Shown here piece by piece: positions 1 to 6,754 of a DNA stretch of 12,337 nucleotides (position 1 is the first letter of the stretch; each line of letters begins with the position of its first letter). The notes beneath the pieces were generated by a model, which had not been told where the DNA came from, searched no databases, and saw only the letters and a list, made by a program, of their open reading frames with translations. The position numbers were made by a program, and so were the translations under genes. The stretch is from Ruminococcaceae bacterium UBA5423 (GTDB lineage: Bacteria > Bacillota > Clostridia > Oscillospirales > Acutalibacteraceae): positions 1 to 12,337 of the forward strand of contig DHNF01000119.1 of assembly GCA_002409375.1 (NCBI GenBank). Reading direction: 5' to 3'.

Positions 1-35
1 TTTAAAAATGGGGAAACTCAAATCCTGTTTTTATG

Positions 36-64
36 TTGAAAATTATAAAAATCTCAAGTATAAT
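36..64 (+). promoter_or_regulatory. Sigma-A type promoter for the beta/gamma decarboxylase unit
   Basis: TTGAAA at 36-41 and a perfect TATAAT at 59-64 are separated by exactly 17 bases, a near-consensus housekeeping promoter. Transcription would start near 71, giving a leader of about 54 bases before the TTG start at 125. It lies directly ahead of the beta subunit gene, so that gene begins its own transcript rather than continuing one from an upstream decarboxylase alpha subunit. Confidence 0.8.
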
Positions 65-110
65 AGATGTTTGTAAAATCAAGGACAATATCTGAAGGTC
101 GTACAAAAAT

Positions 111-118
111 AAGGGGAG
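111..118 (+). promoter_or_regulatory. Ribosome binding site that supports a TTG start
   Basis: AAGGGGAG ends six bases before the TTG at 125. No in-frame ATG is similarly placed, so this site is what selects the TTG as the start of the beta subunit gene. Confidence 0.7.
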
Positions 119-124
119 TAGAAA

Positions 125-1300
125 TTGGACATTATACGTCAATTCAGTTTTTTATATGCTGGGGTGGCTTATTTTTTTACCGGTGACGGTTGGAAAAACC
201 TCGTTATGTTTTTCATTGGAATACTTCTGATTTACCTGGCTCTGGCCAAGGATTTCGAGCCTGCGCTGTTGATGCCGATGGGCTTTGGCGCAATACTTGT
301 AAATCTCCCCTTTTCGGGCGCTATCAATCAAATGAATGAAGCTTTGGGGTACGAAGTGCCGGGTATTATTGACTGGCTTTTCAAGGTTGGCATAGACGCA
401 GCCGAGGCTATGCCGCTGCTTTTGTTTATCGGTATTGGCGCAATGATTGATTTTGGACCATTGCTGTCCAATCCAAAAATGTTGCTTTTCGGCGGCGCAG
501 CGCAGTTTGGTATTTTTTTGACTGTTCTTGTGGCATCGTTTATATTTCCGGAATTTAAGGATGCAGCGGCAATCGGCATTATTGGCGCCGCAGACGGTCC
601 TACCGCTATCCTTGTATCGCACATATTCAAATCAAACTATATGGGCGCAATTGCCGTGGCTGCCTACTCATATATGGCGCTTGTTCCTACAATTCAGCCT
701 GCCGCGATTAAATTGGTTACAACGCAAAAAGAGCGGCGTATTCGTATGCCTTACAATCCTCAGTCAGTATCTCGCCGCACCCGCATTTTCTTCCCAATTA
801 TTGTAATGATAATAGCGGGTCTTGTAGCGCCCATGTCCGTATCCCTTGTCGGAATGCTGATGTTTGGCAACTTGCTGCGTGAATGCCTTAAGCTTGATAG
901 CCTGTCGCAAACAGCACAAACATCGCTTGCCAACCTTATAACAATATTGCTTGGCCTTACAATTTCGTCCAGCATGAAAGCCGAATATTTTGTCACTTTT
1001 GATACTCTTATCATAATGGCCCTTGGATTGTTTGCTTTCGTTTTCGATACAATAGGCGGTGTATTGTTTGCCAAGTTTATGAACCTGTTTTTGTCCGAGG
1101 ACAAAAAAATAAACCCAATGGTGGGCGGGGCCGGAATTTCGGCGTTTCCTATGTCTGCAAGGGTTATTCAAAAAATGGCGCTTAAAGAGGACAACCAAAA
1201 TCATCTGTTAATGCATGCGGTGGGCGCCAATGTTGCCGGACAAATAGGCTCGGTTGTCGCAGGTGGTATTATTCTCACCGTCGTGCCAATGTTAATATGA
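125..1300 (+). CDS. Sodium-translocating decarboxylase, beta subunit (OadB/GcdB/MmdB family)
   Basis: This is the integral membrane subunit of a biotin-dependent decarboxylase Na+ pump. In the family it decarboxylates the carboxybiotin made by the alpha subunit and couples this to Na+ export. The 391-residue product is strongly hydrophobic with many membrane segments and has the usual family length. The family signature GIIGAADGPTAILVS lies at about 151-165, with the conserved acidic residue at D157, followed by YSYMALVPTIQP at 181-192. A second conserved Na+-site region, GANVAGQIGS, is at 367-376. The start is TTG with a good ribosome binding site. A gamma-like small gene follows after 27 bases. 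No alpha subunit or biotin carrier is in the window, so the substrate (oxaloacetate, glutaconyl-CoA or methylmalonyl-CoA) cannot be decided. The family assignment is secure; the specific complex is open. Confidence 0.93.
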   Translation: MDIIRQFSFLYAGVAYFFTGDGWKNLVMFFIGILLIYLALAKDFEPALLMPMGFGAILVNLPFSGAINQMNEALGYEVPGIIDWLFKVGIDAAEAMPLLLFIGIGAMIDFGPLLSNPKMLLFGGAAQFGIFLTVLVASFIFPEFKDAAAIGIIGAADGPTAILVSHIFKSNYMGAIAVAAYSYMALVPTIQPAAIKLVTTQKERRIRMPYNPQSVSRRTRIFFPIIVMIIAGLVAPMSVSLVGMLMFGNLLRECLKLDSLSQTAQTSLANLITILLGLTISSSMKAEYFVTFDTLIIMALGLFAFVFDTIGGVLFAKFMNLFLSEDKKINPMVGGAGISAFPMSARVIQKMALKEDNQNHLLMHAVGANVAGQIGSVVAGGIILTVVPMLI

Positions 1301-1327
1301 CGATATAACAGGAAAGGGTGTGCTTTT

Positions 1328-1489
1328 ATGAATATAGTTTTTCGAACAGAACATGTAGCCGAATCTTTAGCGTTAATGATTATGGGCATGGTCGGTATTT
1401 TTGTTGTTATGGGTATAATCCTCGGTGTTATTGTGTTGCTTAACAAAATCACTGGTAACGACAAGGATGACTCTCAAAAAAAACAATGA
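1328..1489 (+). CDS. Small membrane protein, OadG-like gamma subunit
   Basis: This is a 53-residue reading frame with a ribosome binding site GGAAAGGG (1311-1318) nine bases before its ATG. The product has a short N-terminal part with an acidic residue, one hydrophobic helix at about residues 14-40 rich in Gly, Val, Ile and Met, and a charged tail with Lys and Asp ending in KKQ. That plan matches the gamma subunit of Na+-pumping decarboxylases, a single-span protein that holds the complex together. It lies 27 bases after the beta subunit on the same transcript. It is shorter than Klebsiella-type OadG, which is about 80 residues, and its tail lacks the histidines linked to zinc binding there. 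The identification rests on topology and position rather than sequence motifs. Confidence 0.7.
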   Translation: MNIVFRTEHVAESLALMIMGMVGIFVVMGIILGVIVLLNKITGNDKDDSQKKQ

Positions 1490-1548
1490 ACACCATGCAC
1501 GCCAACGCAATCAAAGAAAGATATTTTAGTCGAATTTCAGTATTACTC

Positions 1549-1590
1549 AATAAATGGGGACAATAAATGCCGTCCCCAGTTTATTTTTTG
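1549..1590 (+). terminator. Hairpin terminator between the gamma-like gene and proS
   Basis: AATAAATGGGGAC (1549-1561) pairs with GTCCCCAGTTTATT (1572-1585) with a single bulged G, across a 10-base loop. The 3' arm runs into a T-rich stretch ending TTTTTT. It would end the beta/gamma transcript, but it lies only 22 bases before the probable proS start at 1613, so it could also act as an attenuator in the proS leader. Confidence 0.7.
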
Positions 1591-1612
1591 AATGCCGAAA
1601 GGATGGACATAT

Positions 1613-3052
1613 ATGGCAAACAATAATAAAAAGATGGTTGAATCCATTACCTCAATGGACGAAGATTTTGCTAAATGGTATACAGATATAGTTTTAAAAG
1701 CAGAATTGGCTTGTTATTCGGATGTTCGTGGTTGCATGATTATACGCCCCTACGGAACTGCATTATGGGAAAATATACGCAATGATTTGGATTCGCGTTT
1801 CAAGGCTTTTGGTCATGAAAATATTATGCTGCCAATGTTTATACCGGAAAGCTTGTTGCAGCGCGAAAAGGATCATGTTGAGGGTTTTGCCCCCGAGGTT
1901 GCGTGGGTGACACACGGCGGCGAGGAAAAGCTTGCCGAACGCCTTTGTGTGCGTCCAACATCAGAAACACTGTTTTGTGACCATTACGCCGAGATAATCC
2001 ATTCTTACAGGGATTTGCCCAAGCTCTACAATCAATGGTGTTCGGTTGTTAGGTGGGAAAAAACCACTCGCCCATTTTTGAGAACCACCGAGTTTTTCTG
2101 GCAAGAAGGCCACACAATGCATGAAACAGCCGATGAGGCCATGGAAGAAACAGAGCGTATGCTCAATGTATATGCTGATTTTTGTGAACAGTCACTTGCA
2201 ATTCCCGTGCTTAAAGGGCGCAAAACAGAAAAGGAAAAGTTTGCGGGTGCATTGGCAACATATACAATTGAAGCGATGATGCATGACGGTAAGGCATTGC
2301 AAAGCGGAACAAGCCATTATTTCGGAGATGGCTTTGCACGCGCGTTTGGCATACAATTTGCCGGGCGTGACAATACGCTGCAATATCCGTTTCAAACATC
2401 GTGGGGCATGTCTACACGCATAATCGGCGCAATAATTATGACGCACGGCGATGACAATGGACTGGTTATGCCACCGGCAGTAGCTCCGGTACAGCTTGTA
2501 ATTGTACCGATTGCCACGCATAAACCCGGTGTGCTTGAGGCGGCATCTGCTCTTTGTGACAATTTAAAATCGGTTGTCCGTGTGTGCGTGGACGATTCGG
2601 ACAATTCGCCCGGATGGAAGTTTGCCGAACATGAAATGAAGGGCGTTCCCTTGCGCCTTGAAATCGGACCCCGTGACATTCAAAACAATCAGTGTGTAAT
2701 TGTTCGGCGGGATAACCGCGAAAAGACCATCGTATCACTTAACGAAATTAAAGAAAAGCTGCCGCTGTTGCTAAAAGATGTTCACGACGGATTATATCAA
2801 AAGGCATTGGCACGCCGCAATTCAATGACTTATACAGCTAAAACCATGTCCGAACTTAAAGAATTAGCCGATAACAAGCCGGGCTTTATCAAGGCCATGT
2901 GGTGCGGTGACGAGGCCTGCGAAACCGAGCTTAAAGAAAAAGCCGGCATTACAAGCCGCTGTATACCGTTCGAGCAACATGAAGTGTCTCAAAACTGCGT
3001 TTGCTGCAACAAACCTGCAAAAGAACTTGTAGTATGGGGAAAAGCATACTAA
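1613..3052 (+). CDS. proS: Prolyl-tRNA synthetase, type 3 (archaeal/eukaryote-like, zinc-containing)
   Basis: This enzyme charges tRNA-Pro with proline using ATP in the cytosol. Class II motifs are plain: RPTSE at about 114-118, the motif 2 region from [11 protein letters not shown] to FFWQEG at 147-166, and motif 3 within [19 protein letters not shown] at 265-283. An anticodon-binding domain follows from about 293. The C-terminal zinc domain has C431, C436, C462 and C465 (C-x4-C, C-x2-C), and the protein ends in Tyr, both features of this short class. The editing insertion of the common bacterial type is absent. I chose ATG 1613 (479 residues) because GAAAGGATGG lies about seven bases ahead of it and the protein then begins [10 protein letters not shown], as its relatives do. 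The in-frame ATG at 1592 overlaps the end of the T-rich tract and has no ribosome binding site. No separate promoter is visible between the hairpin and the start. Confidence 0.97.
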   Translation: MANNNKKMVESITSMDEDFAKWYTDIVLKAELACYSDVRGCMIIRPYGTALWENIRNDLDSRFKAFGHENIMLPMFIPESLLQREKDHVEGFAPEVAWVTHGGEEKLAERLCVRPTSETLFCDHYAEIIHSYRDLPKLYNQWCSVVRWEKTTRPFLRTTEFFWQEGHTMHETADEAMEETERMLNVYADFCEQSLAIPVLKGRKTEKEKFAGALATYTIEAMMHDGKALQSGTSHYFGDGFARAFGIQFAGRDNTLQYPFQTSWGMSTRIIGAIIMTHGDDNGLVMPPAVAPVQLVIVPIATHKPGVLEAASALCDNLKSVVRVCVDDSDNSPGWKFAEHEMKGVPLRLEIGPRDIQNNQCVIVRRDNREKTIVSLNEIKEKLPLLLKDVHDGLYQKALARRNSMTYTAKTMSELKELADNKPGFIKAMWCGDEACETELKEKAGITSRCIPFEQHEVSQNCVCCNKPAKELVVWGKAY

Positions 3053-3082
3053 TACAAAATGAAACGAAAGGGTAATATGATT

Positions 3083-3928
3083 ATGAAATTTAAATTTAAC
3101 CATTTGTTATACGCTGCCACGGCAGTTATGCTTGCTATCCCGATTACAGCATGTTCAAAAAAAACAATCCCCTCTGTATATACCGATAAAAAGGTGGGAT
3201 TTCAGCTTGAAGATCCTGCCGACGGAGAAGAAATTGCGATTATGCACACAAGCGAGGGTGATATAAGAATTCGGTTTTTCCCCGAAGCCGCACCCAAGGC
3301 AGTTGAAAATTTTAAAACTCATTCTAAAAACGGCTATTATGACAGACTTATTTTCCACCGAGTAATTAACGATTTTATGATACAGGGCGGCGACCCTGAC
3401 GGAAACGGAAGGGGCGGCGAGAGTATTTGGAACAAGTCGTTTGGGGACGAGTTTGACTCCAAGCTTGTCAATATTCGCGGATCGCTGGCAATGGCTAACT
3501 CAGGGGCTAACACCAACGGCAGCCAGTTTTTTATCAACCAAGCTCCCGCTTCAAAATTTCCGGATAAAAGTGAATTTGATGAAGCTAAAATAAAGCAAGG
3601 ATATAAGGATTATTTTGAACAAAACAAGTTGGCAATTGCACAAAAATACGGGTTTACGAACTGGGAGGATTTTTATAAAGCAAGCCATGTACTTGCGCCT
3701 GACCCAAAGCTTGTACCCAAAGAAGTCTGGAAGCTGTATGAAAAACACGGTGGGAATATAAGTCTTGATGGTGCTTGGCGCGCCAGTGGAGGTCATACCG
3801 TGTTCGGACAGGTGTTTGAGGGAATGGATGTTGTTGATGCTATTGCCAAAGTAGGAACCGACAACAACGACAAACCGATAAATGATGTGATAATTGAATC
3901 AATAGAAATAGTCGAATTTAAAAAATAA
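3083..3928 (+). CDS. Lipoprotein cyclophilin-type peptidyl-prolyl cis-trans isomerase
   Basis: This is a secreted, lipid-anchored foldase that isomerises Xaa-Pro bonds outside the membrane. The N-terminus is a lipoprotein signal: basic MKFKFNH, a hydrophobic stretch, then lipobox ITAC with the lipidated Cys at residue 24. The cyclophilin domain runs from about 50 to the end, with FHRVI at 91-95 (catalytic Arg), Q101 in QGGD, SQFFI at 147-151 and HTVFG at 238-242. Between the last two, where cyclophilins normally have about ten residues, there are about 84, a largely helical, charged insertion rich in Lys, Glu and aromatic residues. Starts at 3059, 3077 and 3083 are all in frame. GAAAGGG (3066-3072) favours 3083 (281 residues) or 3077. 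It follows proS by about 30 bases and probably shares its transcript. Confidence 0.92.
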   Translation: MKFKFNHLLYAATAVMLAIPITACSKKTIPSVYTDKKVGFQLEDPADGEEIAIMHTSEGDIRIRFFPEAAPKAVENFKTHSKNGYYDRLIFHRVINDFMIQGGDPDGNGRGGESIWNKSFGDEFDSKLVNIRGSLAMANSGANTNGSQFFINQAPASKFPDKSEFDEAKIKQGYKDYFEQNKLAIAQKYGFTNWEDFYKASHVLAPDPKLVPKEVWKLYEKHGGNISLDGAWRASGGHTVFGQVFEGMDVVDAIAKVGTDNNDKPINDVIIESIEIVEFKK

Positions 3929-3937
3929 ATCACACAA

Positions 3938-3978
3938 ACAAAGCGGAGCGCCGTCCCCGACGCTCCGCTTTGTTTTTT
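3938..3978. terminator. Strong hairpin terminator between convergent genes
   Basis: ACAAAGCGGAGCG (3938-3950) pairs perfectly over 13 bp with 3961-3973, with a 10-base loop. On the plus strand it is followed by TTTTTT, a classic intrinsic terminator for the isomerase gene. The minus strand also has a T-rich tail after the stem, so it can serve the convergent propeller gene ending at 3993. Confidence 0.9.
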
Positions 3979-3992
3979 AATATCTCAATATT

Positions 3993-6122
3993 TTAAAGCA
4001 TTATTGTTGCAAGATTAATATATCCATCCATTGAATAAGACGATATACGGTCGTTGCTGCATACATAAAATACGTTCCCGATATACAGCCCGCGTTGGTT
4101 GTAACTGGCATCATTGTATATTTCCCCGACTTTAACAAATCCATCGTCAGAATATTCAAATACAAGGTATTTGCTGTCACATGGGAAAGCAATTAAATTT
4201 CTTTCAGGAGATACAATAATTGCTTTATGATTATAGCTTGCCTCAGACCAATATGCATCACCGATAATAAGCTTGTGCTTTTCGCTGACATCAGTCGGAT
4301 CTGATACATCAAACATAGAAAGCTTAAGACCGTTAACGCTGCCCTGCTCGCTTGCATCGTGTCCAAGACCAAATAGTAACCCATCGGAATATGGGTGCAG
4401 ATAATCTGAAAAACCGGGGATTTTAAGAGCACTTAAAATTTTTGGGGCTGTGGGGTCGGACAAATCCACGGCAAATAACGGGTCAACCTGGCGGAATGTC
4501 ACAAAATACCCGATATCGCCGGTGAAACGGACCGAATAAACACGCTCGTCCTTTGCAACATCTTCAATGCTGCCAATAATCTCCATGCCCTGGTTAAGCG
4601 TGTACAGCGCATTGGATGTGCCGTTGTTTGGCGACATGCTCACTGTTCCATTGGCTCCATTGCCTCTTCGTGTTTCGGTATATGTGTTGACCGTTGTAAC
4701 AATACGGAACACATCCATATATTCGTCCATCGAAAACTGGTTAAGCAGATTTCCCGGAACACTGCCTGAAGCCGCAAACTCTATTTGTCCGTCGTTTAAT
4801 GAAAATCTCATCAAGTTTGTAACACTTGTATAGCTGACGGTTTGAGTGCTATCAGATGTCCCAGTCGTTTCACTGCCCGAATAATCGGGCGCATTAGATG
4901 GTTTTGCCGCTTTGCTTTGGCTGCCAACATTGCCCTCACTTACAGCACCGGCTGTCGTCTTGTTCACTGTTGTGCCGCCGGTCTTTGTCGCTTTTTGTGC
5001 ACTACTTGCAATCAGCATGTTTTCGGTGTTCGAATACAATGTCGTGCCGCAACCGAACACGGTTTTAGAGGAAATTCTATCATTCGGCTGGTCAACATTG
5101 ATTGCCGTTACCACGACATACTGTCGTTGTTTTGGTTGAATACCAATTATAATATCATCAGCGTCCATTGTCCGGGCCTTGCCGTTGTCAAATAGACGCG
5201 GTATATAGGTTTCGGGATCACTCTTTTTTGCTTTTTCATAAATGGTATAATTAGTTAACAGATAAAGCGTCTTGCCAACCATACGCGACGACAAATAGCT
5301 GCCGCTTTGTCCCGGATCACCCAAAAGCTTTGGGTTAGAACGGTCACTGATATCATAAACCGCCGTACTGGTAACACCTGTCTGATATATTGTATCATAG
5401 GCATACATTGACTTTTTTGCAATGCCGTTATTCGAATCAGCATTGTCAAAAACATTTTTAATAATAACCAATCGATCGTCAATTACATACATTTCAGCCG
5501 GATAGCTTTCAGTATCTGTATCGGCAAATTTGGTGCAATTAACACTGGCTACTTTGACCATTTGTGCCCCCTGCACACGGATTATTGCAAGGTTGCCTTT
5601 GGTTAAAGTATAAATATACTTGCCGTCGGTTTTAACAATATCGGCCTCGTCAACGCCCTGAACCTGCGTGTTCGTTTTAGAGTGGTCGCCCTGATTGCTT
5701 TCCATATCAACCGAACCACCTTTGGCAGAACCTGGAGCTATCTCTGCATTATTTGCAGCTGACTTTCGATTGAGAAAACCTCCAATCATATCACCCAAAT
5801 CCTTCTTGGGTTCCATGGACTTGACAAGCTCGTAAAGGTCTGAATACGTGACTCCTGTTTTAACATCGGTTATTTTATCGGTTACCGCCGGCTTATCCTG
5901 CCGAGTATCAAAATGCAGATACAGTCCGCCTGCGCTAATCAACAGTGCAAAGCACGCGGCCATTGCAGCGATTGACCGCAGCACCCACCGCCGGCTGTGA
6001 GGCCTTTCAGATGAAATAGCCGTGCCTGCATCAGTTTGCGCCATACGGACCGACAAGTATTTGACTAGCGCCTTGTCGGGTGTAATCTTTTGGTTGTCGG
6101 AGTGATACTTTTCCCTAAACAT
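3993..6122 (-). CDS. Membrane-anchored secreted beta-propeller protein, putative anti-sigma/sensor partner
   Basis: The protein has 709 residues. Residues 1-45 are a hydrophilic, Arg-ending cytoplasmic segment, DNQKITPDKALVKYL, that resembles the start of Firmicute ECF anti-sigma proteins. A single membrane helix spans about 46-68 with basic residues just before it, giving N-in orientation. A linker follows to about 148, then the hallmark QVQGVDEADIVKTDGKYIYT (153-172) of the beta-propeller domain family PF09826. That domain fills the rest and contains repeated strand-turn units such as VYDISDRSNPKLL, VDLSDPTAPKIL and MFDVSDPTDV. A Ser/Thr/Gly-rich, probably disordered stretch at about 375-433 interrupts it. 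The gene starts with ATG inside the end of the sigma factor gene, with AAAGGAG nine bases ahead, so the two are translationally linked. No zinc H-x3-C-x2-C anti-sigma motif is present. Domain assignment is secure; the anti-sigma role is inferred from position and topology. Confidence 0.85.
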   Translation of the reverse strand: MFREKYHSDNQKITPDKALVKYLSVRMAQTDAGTAISSERPHSRRWVLRSIAAMAACFALLISAGGLYLHFDTRQDKPAVTDKITDVKTGVTYSDLYELVKSMEPKKDLGDMIGGFLNRKSAANNAEIAPGSAKGGSVDMESNQGDHSKTNTQVQGVDEADIVKTDGKYIYTLTKGNLAIIRVQGAQMVKVASVNCTKFADTDTESYPAEMYVIDDRLVIIKNVFDNADSNNGIAKKSMYAYDTIYQTGVTSTAVYDISDRSNPKLLGDPGQSGSYLSSRMVGKTLYLLTNYTIYEKAKKSDPETYIPRLFDNGKARTMDADDIIIGIQPKQRQYVVVTAINVDQPNDRISSKTVFGCGTTLYSNTENMLIASSAQKATKTGGTTVNKTTAGAVSEGNVGSQSKAAKPSNAPDYSGSETTGTSDSTQTVSYTSVTNLMRFSLNDGQIEFAASGSVPGNLLNQFSMDEYMDVFRIVTTVNTYTETRRGNGANGTVSMSPNNGTSNALYTLNQGMEIIGSIEDVAKDERVYSVRFTGDIGYFVTFRQVDPLFAVDLSDPTAPKILSALKIPGFSDYLHPYSDGLLFGLGHDASEQGSVNGLKLSMFDVSDPTDVSEKHKLIIGDAYWSEASYNHKAIIVSPERNLIAFPCDSKYLVFEYSDDGFVKVGEIYNDASYNQRGLYIGNVFYVCSNDRISSYSMDGYINLATIML

Positions 6123-6606
6123 CGATATCTTCTCCTTTCAGCTTAACCCGCAACATTTTGCGGGCTCGATGCAGCTGCGATTTCACAGTAGATAATTTAC
6201 TATGAAGCAATTCAGCAATTTCCGCAACTGCATAATCTTCGTAATAATAAAGATGAATAACCGTGCGATACTTAACCGGCAACGCAAGTACTGCATAGTA
6301 AACCTCACTGTGCTCTTTCATCTCAAAGTACAGTGTGTCGTTAAGCGATGTTGTTTTACGAAACCATGCCGAATTCAGCAGTGTTTTACTGCAATTAATA
6401 GTGGTGCGTATCAGCCATGCCTTGCAGTGCTCCTCGTCACAACAGGTAGGTTTGCTGCGTATATACCGCAAAAAAACCTCCTGAAGAATGTCGTCAGCGT
6501 CAAATCGGTTTTTTGTGCGGGCAAACGCCAGACGATAAACCATCGTTGAATACCGGTCAAGGATTTCATCCACTGAATCGTTCGTACGCAGCGATTCTGT
6601 GTTCAC
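6115..6606 (-). CDS. ECF-type RNA polymerase sigma factor (sigma-70 family)
   Basis: This 163-residue protein would redirect RNA polymerase to a specific promoter set. The sigma-2 domain lies at about 13-83 and includes DADDILQEVFLRYIR (36-50), the core-binding and -10 region. The sigma-4 domain lies at about 103-155, with the helix-turn-helix AVAEIAELLHSKLSTVKSQL reading the -35 element. There is no sigma-3 domain, as expected for ECF factors. The start is GTG, supported by GGGGAGGAA eight bases ahead; an ATG seven bases upstream is out of frame. Its stop overlaps the start of the propeller gene by eight bases, the usual sigma/anti-sigma arrangement. An IS5-family element sits 70 bp upstream and may affect its expression. 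The ECF group cannot be named from sequence reading alone. Confidence 0.93.
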   Translation of the reverse strand: MNTESLRTNDSVDEILDRYSTMVYRLAFARTKNRFDADDILQEVFLRYIRSKPTCCDEEHCKAWLIRTTINCSKTLLNSAWFRKTTSLNDTLYFEMKEHSEVYYAVLALPVKYRTVIHLYYYEDYAVAEIAELLHSKLSTVKSQLHRARKMLRVKLKGEDIDV

Positions 6607-6657
6607 GGATCATTCCTCCCCTTATATATAACACTGATTAACAAGCGAAAAGGTTGC

Positions 6658-6663
6658 ATTATA
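6658..6663 (-). promoter_or_regulatory. Possible -10 element for the sigma/propeller operon
   Basis: The minus strand carries a perfect TATAAT about 50 bases before the GTG start. Its -35 region would fall inside the IS end and has no good match there, nor in the reconstructed pre-insertion sequence. Just downstream, TGCAACCTTTT (6656-6646) resembles an ECF -35 element (family consensus near TGAAAC), which could mean self-activation, but no convincing -10 partner follows. Confidence 0.25.
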
Positions 6664-6673
6664 TTTTATTTAT

Positions 6674-6676
6674 TAA
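6674..6676. repeat. Candidate target site duplication TAA, left copy
   Basis: TAA abuts the left end of the IS and is matched by TAA at 7932-7934 abutting the right end. Several IS5 subgroups make 3-bp T-N-A duplications. Three bases in AT-rich DNA could match by chance, but the repeat lies exactly at both ends. Confidence 0.6.
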
Positions 6677-6692
6677 GGGCATCTCTAAAAAC
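6677..6692 (+). repeat. IS left terminal inverted repeat
   Basis: GGGCATCTCTAAAAAC matches the reverse complement of 7916-7931 at 14 of 16 positions. Beyond base 16 the two ends diverge. Confidence 0.85.
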
Positions 6693-6715
6693 TGAAGCAA
6701 GCATACCAACAGATA

Positions 6716-6724
6716 TGGTATAAT
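6716..6724 (+). promoter_or_regulatory. Extended -10 promoter of the transposase gene
   Basis: TGGTATAAT is a perfect extended -10 (TG-n-TATAAT), 30 bases before the transposase ATG. No good -35 is seen at the right distance, which extended -10 promoters tolerate. It overlaps an inverted repeat, ATACCA (6703-6708) and TGGTAT (6716-6721). Confidence 0.6.
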
Positions 6725-6754
6725 AGAATAACAAAACCAGTGAGGTGTGCGAGC

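Noticed and set aside
764..1204. Long antisense reading frame opposite the beta subunit gene
   Set aside because: It lies wholly within a strongly conserved gene, its product is Lys/His/Cys-rich with no recognisable domain, and it has no ribosome binding site.
1490..1612. T-box or other riboswitch in the proS leader
   Set aside because: The gap is only about 120 bases and I could not find the T-box core sequence or a specifier loop; only the single hairpin is clear.
1570..3960. Repeated GCCGTCCCC in the hairpins at 1549-1590 and 3938-3978
   Set aside because: The shared 9-mer sits in a stem in one case and in the loop in the other, and the flanks differ; it is probably chance.
6740..6742. 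GTG as the transposase start
   Set aside because: It overlaps the ribosome binding site GAGGTG that serves the ATG at 6755.
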